64,000 nucleotides of DNA from Melastoma dodecandrum (GCA_029817715.1 JARUPY010000203.1:1-64000), one strand, 5' to 3'; counted from the stretch's first letter, positions 1 to 11,077 are shown. The notes: generated by a model from the letters alone, not told the origin. Made by a program: numbers and translations.

Positions 1-1624
1 TCAAATCAACTCGAGTACTTATTAAAAAAATCAACTTGAGAAGAGGAAGACCGATCTCTAATTATGGTGGAGATATAGACTAGAAAGTAAAACAGCTTAA
101 TCTGAGTCTGACTGAATTCATCTCTTAGTGACCAACCAAAAACCAATATTGATTCAACAACGTGAGCTAGGGTTTTCATTATGCAGCCCTATTGTTCGAG
201 GCCACTTCACAGTAAGGATAGTAGAAACGGCATACGCAGACAATGGGACAGTCAGTATGGAGCACGAACTATGTCCATAGGAAAACATGAAACGGATTAG
301 GAAAAATCATTAATCAAAACTGAAATAAATAATATGCACTGAAGACATACCGTGTGGTCAGCCCAATCCCGGATGCAAGAATAGCAGAATCTATGTCCAC
401 AAGGCAGGACGCCCCTTGTTGAGCTGAAATCTGTCCAACATATGACGCAGGACACCTCCGTTGACTTCGTCATTTTGCTTATATTATCAGTCTGTCCAGC
501 CTCTCGAACGTCAGCTCTTGTGTTTTCAGCACTAGACTCGTCACCTATAAGTGCCTCACACGACCCATCGAATGAATTCGTGGCAACAGTCAGGTTCCAG
601 CACTCCAGATCATCAATATCCTCGTTAGCAAGACCATTTATGGATGTCGATTCATTTCTTAGCCTTGCTGTTGTGGTTGCCCTATCCGAGTGATCCCTCA
701 TTAGTGGAGCAAAACGGTCCTGATTGGAATCTTCACGAGAAGAGATTGAAGCTTCTCTGCCGTTATTTTTCTTCACTAACCTTCTTCTTGAAGAAGATTC
801 CGAGTGAGAAGAACCCTTCGTTCTATTCTCAGAATTCGGTGACAGGGCATAATCAAACTCTCCGGATGAAATATTCCTTCTACCTCTCTTTAGACTTCTA
901 GATAATCGCTTCAAGTAATCAAGTCTGAACCCTAATCAGTCCAAAACATTCAGGTAGCTGACATAGCTCTTTGATATTTAAGATATTACTAGTTATTCAT
1001 GCCATACCCCATGCAACAAGTGTGAAGCATTCCACTGATCATTTTCCAGACATTGAATTCCTAACTCCATTTTCTGTTGAGCGGATTCAGTAGACCTACA
1101 CAATGAATCATATCTCTTCTCCTTGATGCCATCTGGAACTTGCAACCGCAATGGCCCAACTTCCTCTCCACTAAAACCCAACATCAGTACAATAAAACAC
1201 TGAGACCAAATGAAAAATACTAACAACAGCCACAAAAGAACAGAATAAAAGCAAAATCCACAAAGAAACACCTCTTTAACAAATAGGTCAGCTCCGGCAC
1301 ACGCTCCCCTCTCGTGAGGCAATCCTCCACCCAGCAATGATTCACAACGATCGTCCTAAACCTCTTTGCCATCTCATACTTCCTTCCTTCGAATCTCCAG
1401 CAGATCTAACCCCTCGCCACCACCGCAACAGTCAAGAGCACACGGATTGATTCCAAATCAAATTCCGACATCACCCAAAATCAAACAAAACACTCTCTCA
1501 CCAGATGCGTCGTCGAGTTAGTCAAGGCGCCAACGTAGCTAGCTCCGGAGAGGGATACGAGCTTGATGAGGTTGAGCCGATCGGAGCCATGGTAGCCGCT
1601 CACGGTGGCAACTACAGAATCCAT
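1..1624 (-). CDS. BRCT-domain plus C3HC4 RING protein, 3' end off-window
   Basis: Start ATG at 1624-1622. Exon 1 (1502-1624) and exon 2 (1272-1405) encode a BRCT repeat: an N-terminal [16 protein letters not shown], then [15 protein letters not shown] and [11 protein letters not shown], the usual BRCT core. Exon 3 starts at 1170 and ends near 1008. A later exon, from about 910-924 down to 351, carries a basic, Ser-rich linker and most of a RING finger (CVICWTDF, then [16 protein letters not shown]), with a GTATGT donor at 350. The last RING cysteines are not in the window, so the gene continues past base 1. The exon 3/4 junction is not resolved: GGG|GTATGG is a good donor, but the phase does not suit the best acceptor at 925. 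The family resembles Arabidopsis At1g67180 (recalled). BRCT plus RING suggests a nuclear ubiquitin ligase linked to DNA damage or phospho-protein recognition; this is inferred from domains. Confidence 0.8.
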
Positions 1625-1689
1625 TCCTCGTTTTGGATTAGTGTAGCGGATACAGGAGAAAACAGGTAACGATAGTGAACGACAGGACT

Positions 1690-3740
1690 CAACAAATTTT
1701 TAAAATAAGTGTTCTAAAATAATATTAATATTCTTAATATTATAAAATTTTAAAAAATAATAGTCATAAAGTTCCACTTCCGAAGTGAAAACTTATATAG
1801 GATCTTAACATAAATATCATGATTAATCTTTTTCGACTCTTTCTCAACTATTTAAGTATATTCTGTTGTTGGCTTTCCTAACCACTTCACTAAGAACCCA
1901 CGAAATCGATTCTCTCTTATCGACTTGACATCCGTCACATTTAGAATATCTTCAATAACATTCTTTATGATATTTGAAAGCTATTTGATCTCATCCTTAA
2001 AGGGCGTCATTTCAATATTGTAATTCTCAATCTTAAATTGAGTACCTATAAACAAAAAAATCTTAAATTGAGCAGCCTTCAAAGCCGACTTCAGAGTTAT
2101 CATGCACTTCTCATCGATTTTTGCTACTTTCTCATTCAATTTATCATCCTCAGCAGTGTTAGTAGTTGGATACTTATGGCAATGGTGGATGAGTGCATTG
2201 ACCACAACAAGATGCCTCTCTTCCGACAGAGTGACAAACCTCGAACCATTCTCTTCCAGTAAACCAGTCTCCGAATTAGTATGCTTGCTTCTTAGGGTCT
2301 CCATTATGTCCTTGGCCGCATCAAATGCTCTAGCAGCAGAAACAACCAAATTCAAAGCACTATTACACCTTAGGGCCTGCCGACTGCTATCAGCAACATT
2401 AGAAGGATCTTGTTGCAGCGACTGCTCATTACTTGTGCCATTTCAAGTTCAACAGCAACCGATCTCTCAGATTCTTTCCCCTGGTTTCCTGTTGCATGGG
2501 TTCCGATGACGCCACCAGATTGAGCTCCTTAATGAGGTTGATTATCTGGAGGCATAGCAGCTCCACCTGGTACCCTTGCACCAGCCACAACCAAACCAAG
2601 ATTTCCAGCAATAGAATTCACATTGTGCTTACTTCCATTCAAAATGTCAACATATATCCTTGCAGACTCATCAACTTCCAATAGCTGCTGAAATTGCAGC
2701 ATGAGAGGAATCCTTGCATGAACTGATATTTCGAGTAACTACCACCACTGTTCCAGAGCAAGATTGACTCCCTTTGCTATAATATTTTATGCATTTGTGA
2801 CAATAAAATTCTATGAGCTTTCACTACAAACTATAACATCAGAAACTTCACTTTCATGAGCATTGATCATCTGATGCCTATGTGAATCTTCAACTTCCAC
2901 TGGAGTAATAGACATGATCCCTCCGATGACGACCGACTCTCCTTCAATCGGATACACATCGATATATTTATCATCATCAGGATATTCATCATAAATAGGT
3001 TTTATTCATCCAGACTCGATATTCATCAGCGAGCATCTTCTCGCTAAAATCTACAACTTCAATTTCGATCCCACTCATCGTTGAGATCTAGGGCACATAT
3101 CTATTCCAATCCATCTCCTCATGTGTTGTTTACAGGTACAGCTTCACGGTAAGAATTTACTTCGGTTTCACCATATTCATCCTCAGTACTACATTCCTGT
3201 ATGTCTAAGGGGTTGTGATTGCCTTCCAGAATCTCCATTCGGGTACCCACGCATTTCTGTCGTAGTAGCAGCAATTTTTGGGCTGTTTGCGATAGATTTT
3301 CAAGCCTACTTCGCATCTCAACAAGTTCAGTCTGTTGATGTCGAATCCCCATCTCACGACCTTTACCACGATTAGCCATCGTAAAATCCTAAACTCTAAC
3401 CCTCGGGTAGAACTCAAGCTCTGATACCAATTAATAGAGTAGCGTAACGGAAATAAGAGAAATCACAGAAAAACTAAGAGAAAACGAATAGGATGAAGGG
3501 AATGATAGAGAATTCCAGGTTTATAAAAAACCTTGAGAAATTCTTAAAATCGGGTAGTGTAAAAATAACAGTGGTCCTCCTAAGAAAATTTAAAACCTTA
3601 TTTATACTAAAAAAGAAATCTAATATGATATTTTTTTGAAATACTCTTAATATTATAAAATCTAAAAATAATATTACATTCCTTCGTGACCTCGGATCAG
3701 ACTCGTTGAACAAAGAAGCCAGAACCACATGGGCGATGGC
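1690..3740 (-). mobile_element. Rearranged Ty3/gypsy-type LTR retrotransposon relic
   Basis: Read on the minus strand, a tRNA-Met primer-binding site (TGGTATCAGAGC, about 3421-3432) is followed by a gag-like start (MANRGKGREMGIRHQQTEL, 3379-3119) of the type seen at the N-terminus of plant gypsy polyproteins. AT-rich sequence at about 3433-3740 is the probable 5' LTR. At about 1990-1790 a frame resembling a gypsy polyprotein C-terminus appears (FRGFLVKWLGKPTTEYT), followed by AT-rich DNA at 1700-1780 sharing the string cttaatattataaaa with 3650-3662, which fits a decayed 3' LTR. Protease, RT and RNase H are missing. Between the two ends lies coding-looking DNA that does not look retroviral (next entry). 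LTR borders and target duplication were not resolved. Confidence 0.5.
1981..2720 (-). pseudogene. Unidentified coding remnant inside the gypsy relic
   Basis: Minus-strand frames read as ordinary hydrophilic, probably helical protein: an upstream part at about 2700-2400 (contains LLEVDESARIYVDILNG) and a downstream part at 2355-1981 (contains ARAFDAAKDIMETLRSKH and ERHLVVVNALIHHCHKYP). They are joined only by a frameshift near 2380, and a stop lies in the upstream part near 2530. The composition is unlike gag or pol, and no retroviral motif is visible. It could be a captured host-gene fragment without introns, or an unfamiliar part of the element. I do not recognise the family and propose no function. 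Confidence 0.3.
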
Positions 3741-4300
3741 AATTGAAACTGATAGGGGCTGATAGTCTAGGGTTTCACGATGGGGAGAGTACCGTTTCTA
3801 GGGTTTGGGATTGGATCTTCGTCTTCCATTCCAAGTAGATAAGGTTCTGCGCGGGAAACTGAAAAATTTTAAATAATTTGGAAGGAAATGACGAGAAGTC
3901 GAGATAAGGTTCGCTGGACGGTTCAGCGTGTGGACCGGACCTAATTTCTCACCAAGTCATTTAAAAAAAGAAAATTGATAATAAAACAAGATTTACAAAA
4001 CCTGATTTCAACTGTCATACCAGCATAAATAACATGTACTAAATAACCGCTCCTAAAAGATATGCTTAAGGGAAAATCAAATTAAACGACAGTGAAAAAC
4101 CTTCTTAGTATTTTCTTTCTGCTAAGCTCAACCTCTGCAATATGTTGTTAATCCTCCCAAATATAGAGGCTGATACTTCCTCAAGTAGACGAAGACGGCC
4201 GAAAACATGGAGAAAAGGTGCGACGGACGCCCTCCATCTCCAAACCGAAGTTCAAAAAGTATATGTACAATTACAGGTCGATAGCCAATTCCCAACAATG
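3741..4300. other. Intergenic, 3' side of the FLX-like gene
   Basis: No gene is visible. The stretch probably includes the 3' UTR of the minus-strand FLX-like gene (down from 4301) and short degraded sequence next to the gypsy relic. Confidence 0.5.
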
Positions 4301-6276
4301 TTAGCCTCGAGTTGAAGCATCATAACTGCCTCCAGTGCGATACGTTGATGTCGTGGTAGGATTGACTGCATTGTTTGCCGAAACGCTTTGCCCGAGCTGC
4401 CCCACACCAACTTTAGCCTGTCCATCACACGCTGAGGCCCTGGACGTATCATAACCAGGTCCACCATGTACGCTACCGTTGGGTACTTTATATGCGTTGT
4501 AGCTGCTGTTGCCTCTCGGCATGGGGTACCCCGCTGCTCTTTGCCCGTTGTGATCGGGACCTTTTTGTGGATCATAACTTGGCGCTCTGTATGCAATGTA
4601 ATTGTAACCGCTAGGATCGTACCCGGCTGGGTTTGCGTTGTAAGCGTGCCCTCCAACAGCAGGCCATGATTGAGATCCAGCAGGGGCTGGATTAGCAGCT
4701 ATTGCAGGTGCACCAAACGGCAAGGCCGCACTGCTACTAGAAGCTGGTGGAGATGGCCCTCTTACCTGGGATGAATTGGAGAATGGAGGGAAAGAAGTAA
4801 ATTAAGAAACATGATACATAACTTTCTCTCCTTGACAGACAACTCATATCATCGATATTAATCATTCAGATAGCATTTCCTATATTAACAGACACGAGAT
4901 TGAATTTCTATCCAATCAACCTGATAACGGACCAGCAGATAAATGTCAGTACTATACTGGGGAGAACTTGACAATTGCTACGTAATGTATAATCCGCTGA
5001 GAAAAATGCCTACCAGAAGAGTTCAATGTCATCAAAGCTATAGCATGCAAGATATCAAAAAATCGTTGATTGACAATGATAACTATGGCCACACTTGGTC
5101 CTAAGGAAGAAAATAATGGTACAATACTATTGCCAGCAATTTACCTGACTGGCACCATAAGCATTTCCATGGACAGCTTGCGGACCAGAATTTCCAGCAA
5201 CCTCAAAACCAGTTCTCGTACTTTGTGGTCCAACTGCATTTCAATTGTGACTCATTAGCAACCGCGGGGGGATGCTAGTGAGATTTACAGTATATACAGC
5301 TGATACCTGTCCCTCCCAAGTTAGCTGACTTTGTCAATTCGGCATGGAGTTTCTCCACCTCCATAGCCACGATCATATAGTTCTTCTCCATGACCTGCAA
5401 CTGTTGAAGGTGATCGTCATACAATTTTTTCTCGTACTCATATGTGACCCTGCATCCAAAACGCAGAAATCAGTCACAACACAGTAGGCTCAATTTCTAT
5501 GCTGGCAACAACACAAACTCTGTTATTATAAGAAACACATATCGAACAATTAAAGACAGATATATCATCAACAGTCAGAGATTATAGCGAAGATAAAATT
5601 GACGGAAACGATCTGGACTCCAGTCAATATATCACCAATGAGATAAGATAAATGCCAGTCATCATGGTGCCAGCGGGCAATTGTTGTAATTTAATATAGC
5701 ATAGACACTTTCTGCACACCTGCAGTGTTGAAACTCCTGCTTGAGGCTGCCTAATTCAGACATCAAAGCAGGAAGTTGTTGCAAATCTGCTTGAGTTCTC
5801 CCAATGTCCATCGACAGGTGCTGTACTTTGGCCATGAGTTCCTGCCTCATTGAAACCAATTTTTGAGCCTCGTCGCGTGCCTTCTGCAACTCCGATCTAA
5901 CAGGCTCCGCCGCCTGAAGCTCTGCCTCCATTTTCCCAATCTTATCCGTAAGGCTCCTGATCTGTTGTTCCCTCTCAGACTTCACAGCCCCGATCTGCGC
6001 ATGCAATATCTGCAGCTCTTGCTGCGCAGTAGCAAGTTCTCGTCTCAGGGTCCCATGGGAAGCCGCGAGTCTTTGGTTCTCATTCGCTAGTCTCTGCATC
6101 TCCATGTGTTGGGAAGCAAGCTTTTGCTCCAAAACCTCGGGAGGTGGCAACAAATCGACAGGAGGGAAAGTATTTGGCTTGCGTCGCATCATTGGAAGGA
6201 AAGGCTCGTTAGGCAGAAAACCAGGTCCCGGATGCGACCGCTTTAAGTGAGGTGCGATCCTGCCTTTACCGTCCAT
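4301..6276 (-). CDS. FLXL2: FLX-like coiled-coil protein (FLC EXPRESSOR family)
   Basis: Four coding exons join in frame into about 417 aa: 5720-6276, 5307-5449, 5145-5233 and 4301-4765. The N-terminus MDGKGRIAPHLKRSHPGPG and a following basic, proline-rich stretch are typical of FLX-like proteins. Residues about 50-230 are a long heptad-rich coiled coil, running from LASQHMEMQRLANENQ through the exon 2 part VMEKNYMIVAMEVEKLHAEL. The C-terminus from about residue 265 is low complexity, rich in Gly, Pro, Tyr, Asn and Ser. Known role: FLX and FLX-LIKE proteins work with FRIGIDA in a nuclear complex that activates FLC and so delays flowering; FLL2 may also act elsewhere. It is longer than I recall for Arabidopsis FLL2 (about 360 aa), mainly in the tail. 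It neighbours the BRCT-RING gene, as At1g67170 neighbours At1g67180 (recalled). The exact paralogue is inferred from this neighbourhood. Confidence 0.85.
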
Positions 6277-7300
6277 TACTGATCGTTTTAGATCAGTAAA
6301 ACCCGCTGCAATGGAAAATTCCGGGAACAGTCAAACAGATGCAACCAAGGGGATCCAATTACCGCCCACTTTCAAATTCCAAAATTCACCCGAATCCAGC
6401 TGCTGCGTCCCCTCAAAACCCTAGGATTCCAGGTAAACTAAAAAGCCCTTGACACCACCAATCGCCTGCCTAATTTCCTTGTCCTAGGAAAGGCATCCAC
6501 CATTTTCTCCAGACCACGCCGAGGTTGTCGCCGTCCGACCAAAAGGCAAGGCAAGGAACTAAAATGGGATGGAGAAAGGGGAAATTGTTACCGGAGTCAA
6601 AGGAAGTGCTTCCGACGTGAAGGGAACGTGGGGAAGCCAGTGAATTTGGATTTTGGCCTGAAAAGACAAATACCAACAGATTTTATACAATACACACGTA
6701 TGATCGACCATGGGAAAAAGAGAAACAATATTTTCGAAGTGGTAACCGTACAACATCACCCAATGTCTTAGCGTCGAATTAATCGAAACAAAACTTTAAA
6801 TAACAGGACTTGGTCAGCTCGAAGGCCTAACGATATCGGTGTACCTAATGATAGGATATAATTAAAAATGAGTATACTCAGTATCCATAAACTGAATTTT
6901 TCTTGTCGTAAGACTCGTAGGAAATCGCTTGGTTGTTGACCAAGGGAAAGCATGGGAGTCTTGGACCTCGGGGTTGGACTCTTTCTTAATAGTTTACCAC
7001 GAAAAGGTCTCAGAACTCTACCTCCCTGGAGCCTGCGCGATCTTTAGCTCTCAATCCACATGCGGGAAAAAAGCTGTTTAACTTTAATATTTTTTTTTAA
7101 TATTTTGGAACAGTTTTCTTATCTGAAAATCCCGAAATGGTATTCAGGCACCTACCCAAAAACAGTTTAATTGATATTTATTAATTGTCTCATAGATAAA
7201 TAAATCAACATACTCTAAATATAGTAAACTGTAAACCTAATCACCTAGTGGGTTTCGTTTTAGTGGGAACGAATCCTAAGATACTATCAAAGGCATCCAC
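6277..7300. promoter_or_regulatory. 5' UTR/promoter side of the FLX-like gene and intergenic DNA
   Basis: This is upstream of the FLX-like ATG. An acceptor-like tract directly before the start suggests a 5' UTR intron, with possible non-coding exon sequence around 6470-6600. The rest is AT-rich intergenic sequence with no gene seen. Confidence 0.4.
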
Positions 7301-7302
7301 TT

Positions 7303-7356
7303 GTGTATAAATGAATACACAAAAAATCCCTCCGGCCACTAAAAATCCGCCACGTG
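7303..7356 (+). promoter_or_regulatory. Relic promoter elements of the CONSTANS-like locus
   Basis: A TATA-like GTATAAATG (about 7303-7311) lies upstream of a G-box core CACGTG at 7351-7356, just ahead of the pseudogene ATG. The assignment rests only on position. Confidence 0.35.
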
Positions 7357-7446
7357 TCACACCCCAACCTATTCCCACCAGAAATAACGGCCACGTTTAC
7401 TTTCACTTCATTAAACCCCGAACGTCACTCCCTACCTCCTGCCACC

Positions 7447-8391
7447 ATGTTGAAGGAAGAACCCCGCGGCGGCCATGCAGCCGGAGGGGGCATCAACATG
7501 CAGGACAGCCGCCTGTGCAGTCTTCTGTCTCGCTGACTTGGCCTACCTCCACTCGGCATGCTATGCCCGAGCGCGTTAGGGTCTCCAAGTCATGCGAGAG
7601 GGCCCCTGCCGCATTCCTCTGCAAGGCCAATGCTGCATCGCTCTGCGCGGCATGTGATGCGGAGGTCCACTCCGCCAACCCCCTCGCCCGCCACCACCAT
7701 TGTGTGCCAATAATCTTCCCCGGCAGGGATCATGGCTGCTGCAATGAGCCTCCCCTGTTTTTGACAGAGGAAACTGTGACTGTCGATGAGGAAGAGGACG
7801 AGGAGGCAGCTTTGTCGCTGTTGGTGGATCAAGGGAACTCCGGCTCGGCAGAGGCAGAGGACCATTACATGGAGTTGAAGGGAAACGGGGGCGGCAGACA
7901 GTGTCATGCCGATTGAGTTTGGAGATGGAGGAGAAAGTTACGATCAGTTGAAGCAGCACCTGTTCTTGGGTCTGGACTTCAAACCTGCCTCGAAGTTCAT
8001 CCATGTCAATGACACCTATGCAGTAGGCCAATCTCCCCACTGTTTGATGGTCCCAATGATTTGAGACCAATGTTCCTGACAGGTATCCGTGGACATGAGC
8101 ATCTCGGTCACCCATCCCCAGCAGCCAAAGGGAACGATCAGCCTCTTCTCGGGGCCTCCGGCCAAGGTGGCAGTTCAGCTCACTGGAACTGAGAGAGAAG
8201 CGAGGGTGATGAGGTACAGGGAGAAGAAGAAGAACGAGGAAGTTTGTGAAGACAATAAGGCGCGCGTCGAGGAAGGCAGACGTGGAGACCAGGCCGCGCA
8301 TCAAAGGAAGGTTCGCCAAACGGACGGACATAGACATTGAGATCGAGGTAGACAAGATGTTCTCAACGAGGAAACCGTGTATGGTGTGGTA
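7447..8391 (+). pseudogene. CONSTANS-like (group I, two B-box + CCT) pseudogene
   Basis: The ATG at 7447 opens MLKEEPRGG, the start typical of CONSTANS/COL1/COL2. B-box 1 appears only in a shifted frame (AACAVFCLADLAYLHSAC, about 7508-7560) and lacks several zinc ligands and the usual RHERV turn. B-box 2 follows in another frame: SCERAPAAFLCKANAASL, then CAACDAEVHSANPLARHHH (7590-7705). An acidic middle follows, and then the conserved pre-CCT motif (KGTISLFSGPP, about 8130). The CCT domain starts as [14 protein letters not shown] and continues after one extra base near 8236 as [19 protein letters not shown] and [19 protein letters not shown], with a stop near 8391. At least three frame breaks mean no CONSTANS protein can be made. 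The family are zinc-finger transcription cofactors that read day length and induce FT. Confidence 0.85.
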
Positions 8392-8710
8392 GCTAGCGTC
8401 ATCCTGATGAAAATGTATTTCCAAGATAAGTAGTAGTTTCCCTTGTACGAATACATAGATCTGATTTCGTGTGGGAACCTATTCCGGATCGAGATAAAGA
8501 AAACCCTAAAACATTCATTGAACATGGATCATTTTTTACTGTTTCATGTCTATAATTAAAAAAATTTAAGCAATAAACACGAATTCGATAAATCTGTAAA
8601 TAAAACCTCTCGATTTCCTGTTGCTTTCGGCATTCACTATTTAAATTGAAGATAATTTCCAACTTGCTAGTTGTAAAATTTCTTCATAAAAAATTCGCCA
8701 TTTAGTTATA
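8392..8710. other. Intergenic between pseudogene and snoRNA cluster
   Basis: AT-rich; no coding or structured feature recognised. Confidence 0.5.
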
Positions 8711-8715
8711 GAGAA

Positions 8716-8834
8716 GGAAGATAGGATCAGACGCCTGGCTTGATATTTCTCTGAAGAGAAATATGAAATAAAAATAGTAGCACAGATTAATCAGCGTCGA
8801 TCATCTGGGGAAATAATCTTCATCTCCAACCACC
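8716..8834 (-). ncRNA. Box C/D snoRNA-like copy 1
   Basis: Minus strand. This is a diverged tandem duplicate of the element at 8888-9003. It has a box C-like GATGA (8824-8820), the shared block ATTATTTCCCCAGA then GATCGACG, an internal CTGA (8794-8791, box D'-like), a 9-bp perfect hairpin with a 4-nt loop (8743-8764), the shared CAAGCCAG, and CTGA as box D (8730-8727). The terminal stem is weak (GGA/TCC). The hairpin has no sequence similarity to the hairpin at the same place in the other copy, so the fold is kept but not the sequence. Target unknown. Confidence 0.5.
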
Positions 8835-8887
8835 TCCTCTCTTAGAACACAGAACAAACAAAAACTCAAAAATGTACGGATAGAAAA

Positions 8888-9003
8888 GGAATGGATCAGA
8901 CTCACTGGCTTGGGGCTCCACCGTCAAGAGGAGCCGTACATTTAGTGTTAGCACAGTATAATCAGCGTCGATCGTCTGGGGAAATAATCATCACCTCCAT
9001 TCC
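8888..9003 (-). ncRNA. Canonical box C/D snoRNA candidate, copy 2
   Basis: Read on the minus strand, an 8-bp perfect terminal stem (GGAATGGA at 9003-8996 with TCCATTCC at 8895-8888) directly flanks box C GTGATGA (within 8995-8988) and box D CTGA (8899-8896). An internal CTGA at 8965-8962 could be box D'. A hairpin with a GGCTCC/GGAGCC stem sits at 8914-8935 between D' and D. At 116 nt it is longer than a simple methylation guide. The sequences before D and D' were not matched to an rRNA or snRNA, so the target is unknown. Box and stem geometry make this a good snoRNA call even without the family name. Confidence 0.65.
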
Positions 9004-9088
9004 CAATCAAATCCCAAAAAACACAAGAAAACCCTAGTTCAATTTTATACCTAGGACAAAGATGGAAGCCTCAGAGATCTTGGTGGAT

Positions 9089-9160
9089 ATGCGTCATCAG
9101 ACGGGGGAACTTGTTGACCAAACTCGCCCCATCAAGAGTAGCAAATATCATCGTCGCATC
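9089..9160 (-). ncRNA. Possible third box C/D snoRNA
   Basis: On the minus strand, ATGCG (before box C-like GATGATA at about 9152-9146) can pair with CGCAT after box D CTGA (9100-9097), giving about 70 nt with a short terminal stem. CAAG upstream of GTCTGAT recalls the D-box side of the other two copies. This is weaker than copy 2, since boxes this short occur by chance. Confidence 0.35.
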
Positions 9161-9668
9161 ACCGGCACAGACAATCACCGTAACGTAAACACAACAGAAA
9201 CAAAAAAAAAAAGCAGGACAAATCACTGGCGGATCGGATGGGCTCATAGGAGTCAGAAGTAGCTGGAAAGTTTTCACGGCGCGAACGCCAAATCAATGGG
9301 AATCCGAACGATTTTCTTCGTCACACTCCGTTGCAGCCGCCGATCGATTGCATTAGAAAATAGAAAGCAGAAAGGAAAAAAACGTATCTGCATCGTCACC
9401 GATAAGCCTTGGGAGAAAGAAGGCGATTGATCGGAGCTAAAAGGCAGAGGGAAACACGCAGGAACGCGTTCCTCACAAACATTCCATCTCGCCGTGACAA
9501 TAGATTCATCGTTCCATGGAATAACAAGAGGAATCGAAGAATTGAAATATCAGGCGCGAACAAATTGGTAAAGATCGACCGATCATTTTTGGAAGAAATT
9601 TAGGCGTTACGAGAGGAGGAGAAGGCGGCGCTTAGCATGGTCTGAATGGTGAGAGGAACGGGAGGGTA

Positions 9669-9706
9669 CTTTTATAGGGGCCAGATTGGTCGGCTCGATT
9701 AGGGTT
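9669..9706 (-). promoter_or_regulatory. Telo-box/CCAAT/TATA promoter of the snoRNA transcript
   Basis: On the minus strand, AACCCTAAT (telo-box, 9706-9698), ACCAATCTGG (9690-9681) and TATAAAAG (9676-9669) lie in order, with likely transcription start near 9640. Telo-box plus TATA is a known arrangement for plant snoRNA clusters and ribosomal protein genes. DNA between 9640 and 9160 holds no convincing ORF and is probably host-transcript leader or intron. Confidence 0.5.
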
Positions 9707-10235
9707 CTTGGGGATGTGATATTACTGATATAGCCTTGGTCCAGTTGGCGGATATTTTTTTGTCAAATTTAAATTTTAGAAACATATTGCCGAAATAGAG
9801 GAATTAAATTATTACCAAATTATCATATTTATTCTGTACTTTTTTCTAATTTAACCCATACGCTTTCAAAGTGGGTAAGTACCTCCATCGTTATATCAAT
9901 TCTAGCCTCCAGTAACTCCGTAGGCGCACAAGTGGACATGACGATGTCAAATACATCCGTCACCCACCTTCCTCTTCAAATCCAGACAAAATCAACAAAA
10001 AATCAAATAACCCTAATTTTTCTTCAAAAAATCACCCATTTCCCCTTCCCCGTCCACAAATCCCTCTCAAATCAGCACCCTGGGCTCCCCAGAAGCCTAA
10101 TCGCTCCCCGTCCACTAACTATAATCGCCTCCATTCTTGCTAGGTTCCCATCATCCGGTTTTCAAAAGTGTGTTCTTAACCGAGTTGGTGGAATATGTGA
10201 GGAGGTATAACGTATTTGTGCTCTTACTTGTTTAG

Positions 10236-10560
10236 ATGGACGTGCAACAAGGTCGAGCAATGGGTTTTAGCAAAAGTTGTTCATCCAGAAGCTCTTCCAG
10301 CAATATCTTGATTGGTAATCGTATTTTTTGTCATTGCGGAATTGAGTGTAATGCTAAAACAGCTTCAATTACAAAAAATTATGGTCTAAAATATTATGAA
10401 TGTCCCGTTACAAGGATTCAGACGGTGGATGTGGATTTTTTGAATGGATTGACCTTGTTAGTGGTGGAGTTGTTTGAGAGAGTGAGAAAAGGGTCAATGT
10501 TGCTGCTATTGTGGCTAAATTGAGGAAGACAGAGGTGAATTGATCAAAGCGAAAGCCAAA
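10236..10560 (+). pseudogene. zf-GRF protein fragment within the MULE
   Basis: The ATG at 10236 is followed by a Ser-rich start and FCHCGIECNAKTASITKNYG, then YYECP. This is the first half of a GRF zinc finger, a small zinc-binding DNA-interaction domain often carried by plant transposons. The end of the finger (GGCGFFEWIDL) appears only in a shifted frame around 10425-10455, so the gene is frameshifted. It faces the transposase and sits next to the left terminal repeat. Confidence 0.6.
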
Positions 10561-11077
10561 ATCGAGTTGCTGAAGGCTAGTAAAAACAAATATACATCGT
10601 TGTATTGTGTTTTATTTTCATTAGTATGTATTTTAGCCTATGTAGTTGATGGTAGTAAGTAGATGCTTTTTGTCCAAATTAAGCATCCTGACTGTAATAT
10701 GTAGAAGAACATCTGTAATGTTATCTTGATGTTGAACAATCATCTGTAATTGTCAGATTTCTTTATGAATGTAAGTGGTCAGAATTATACACATTACTTG
10801 GCCAGAATTATACACTACATGACAAAACACAACATAACAGTTCAATATAGGCCATTATATGTCTTTGCCCAATACAGTACATTACATAATATAGCACAGA
10901 AGAGTTCAATACAATCATCCATTTCACAGGCTTGTTCCAGCAGTATGGGCATTTCCAGAACAAAAGCTAACACCTGTAACACATGAATCTTGTGTGCCAC
11001 TGGTGCTCATGGTATAACTACTTTGGGGGTGCTCATGTCTTCGTTCATCACCCTGTGTCTCTGTCATATACCTTCCT

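Noticed and set aside
7576..8424. 282-codon open frame on the minus strand
   Set aside because: Antisense to the CONSTANS-like pseudogene; composition is the complement of a coding region and no domain is seen.
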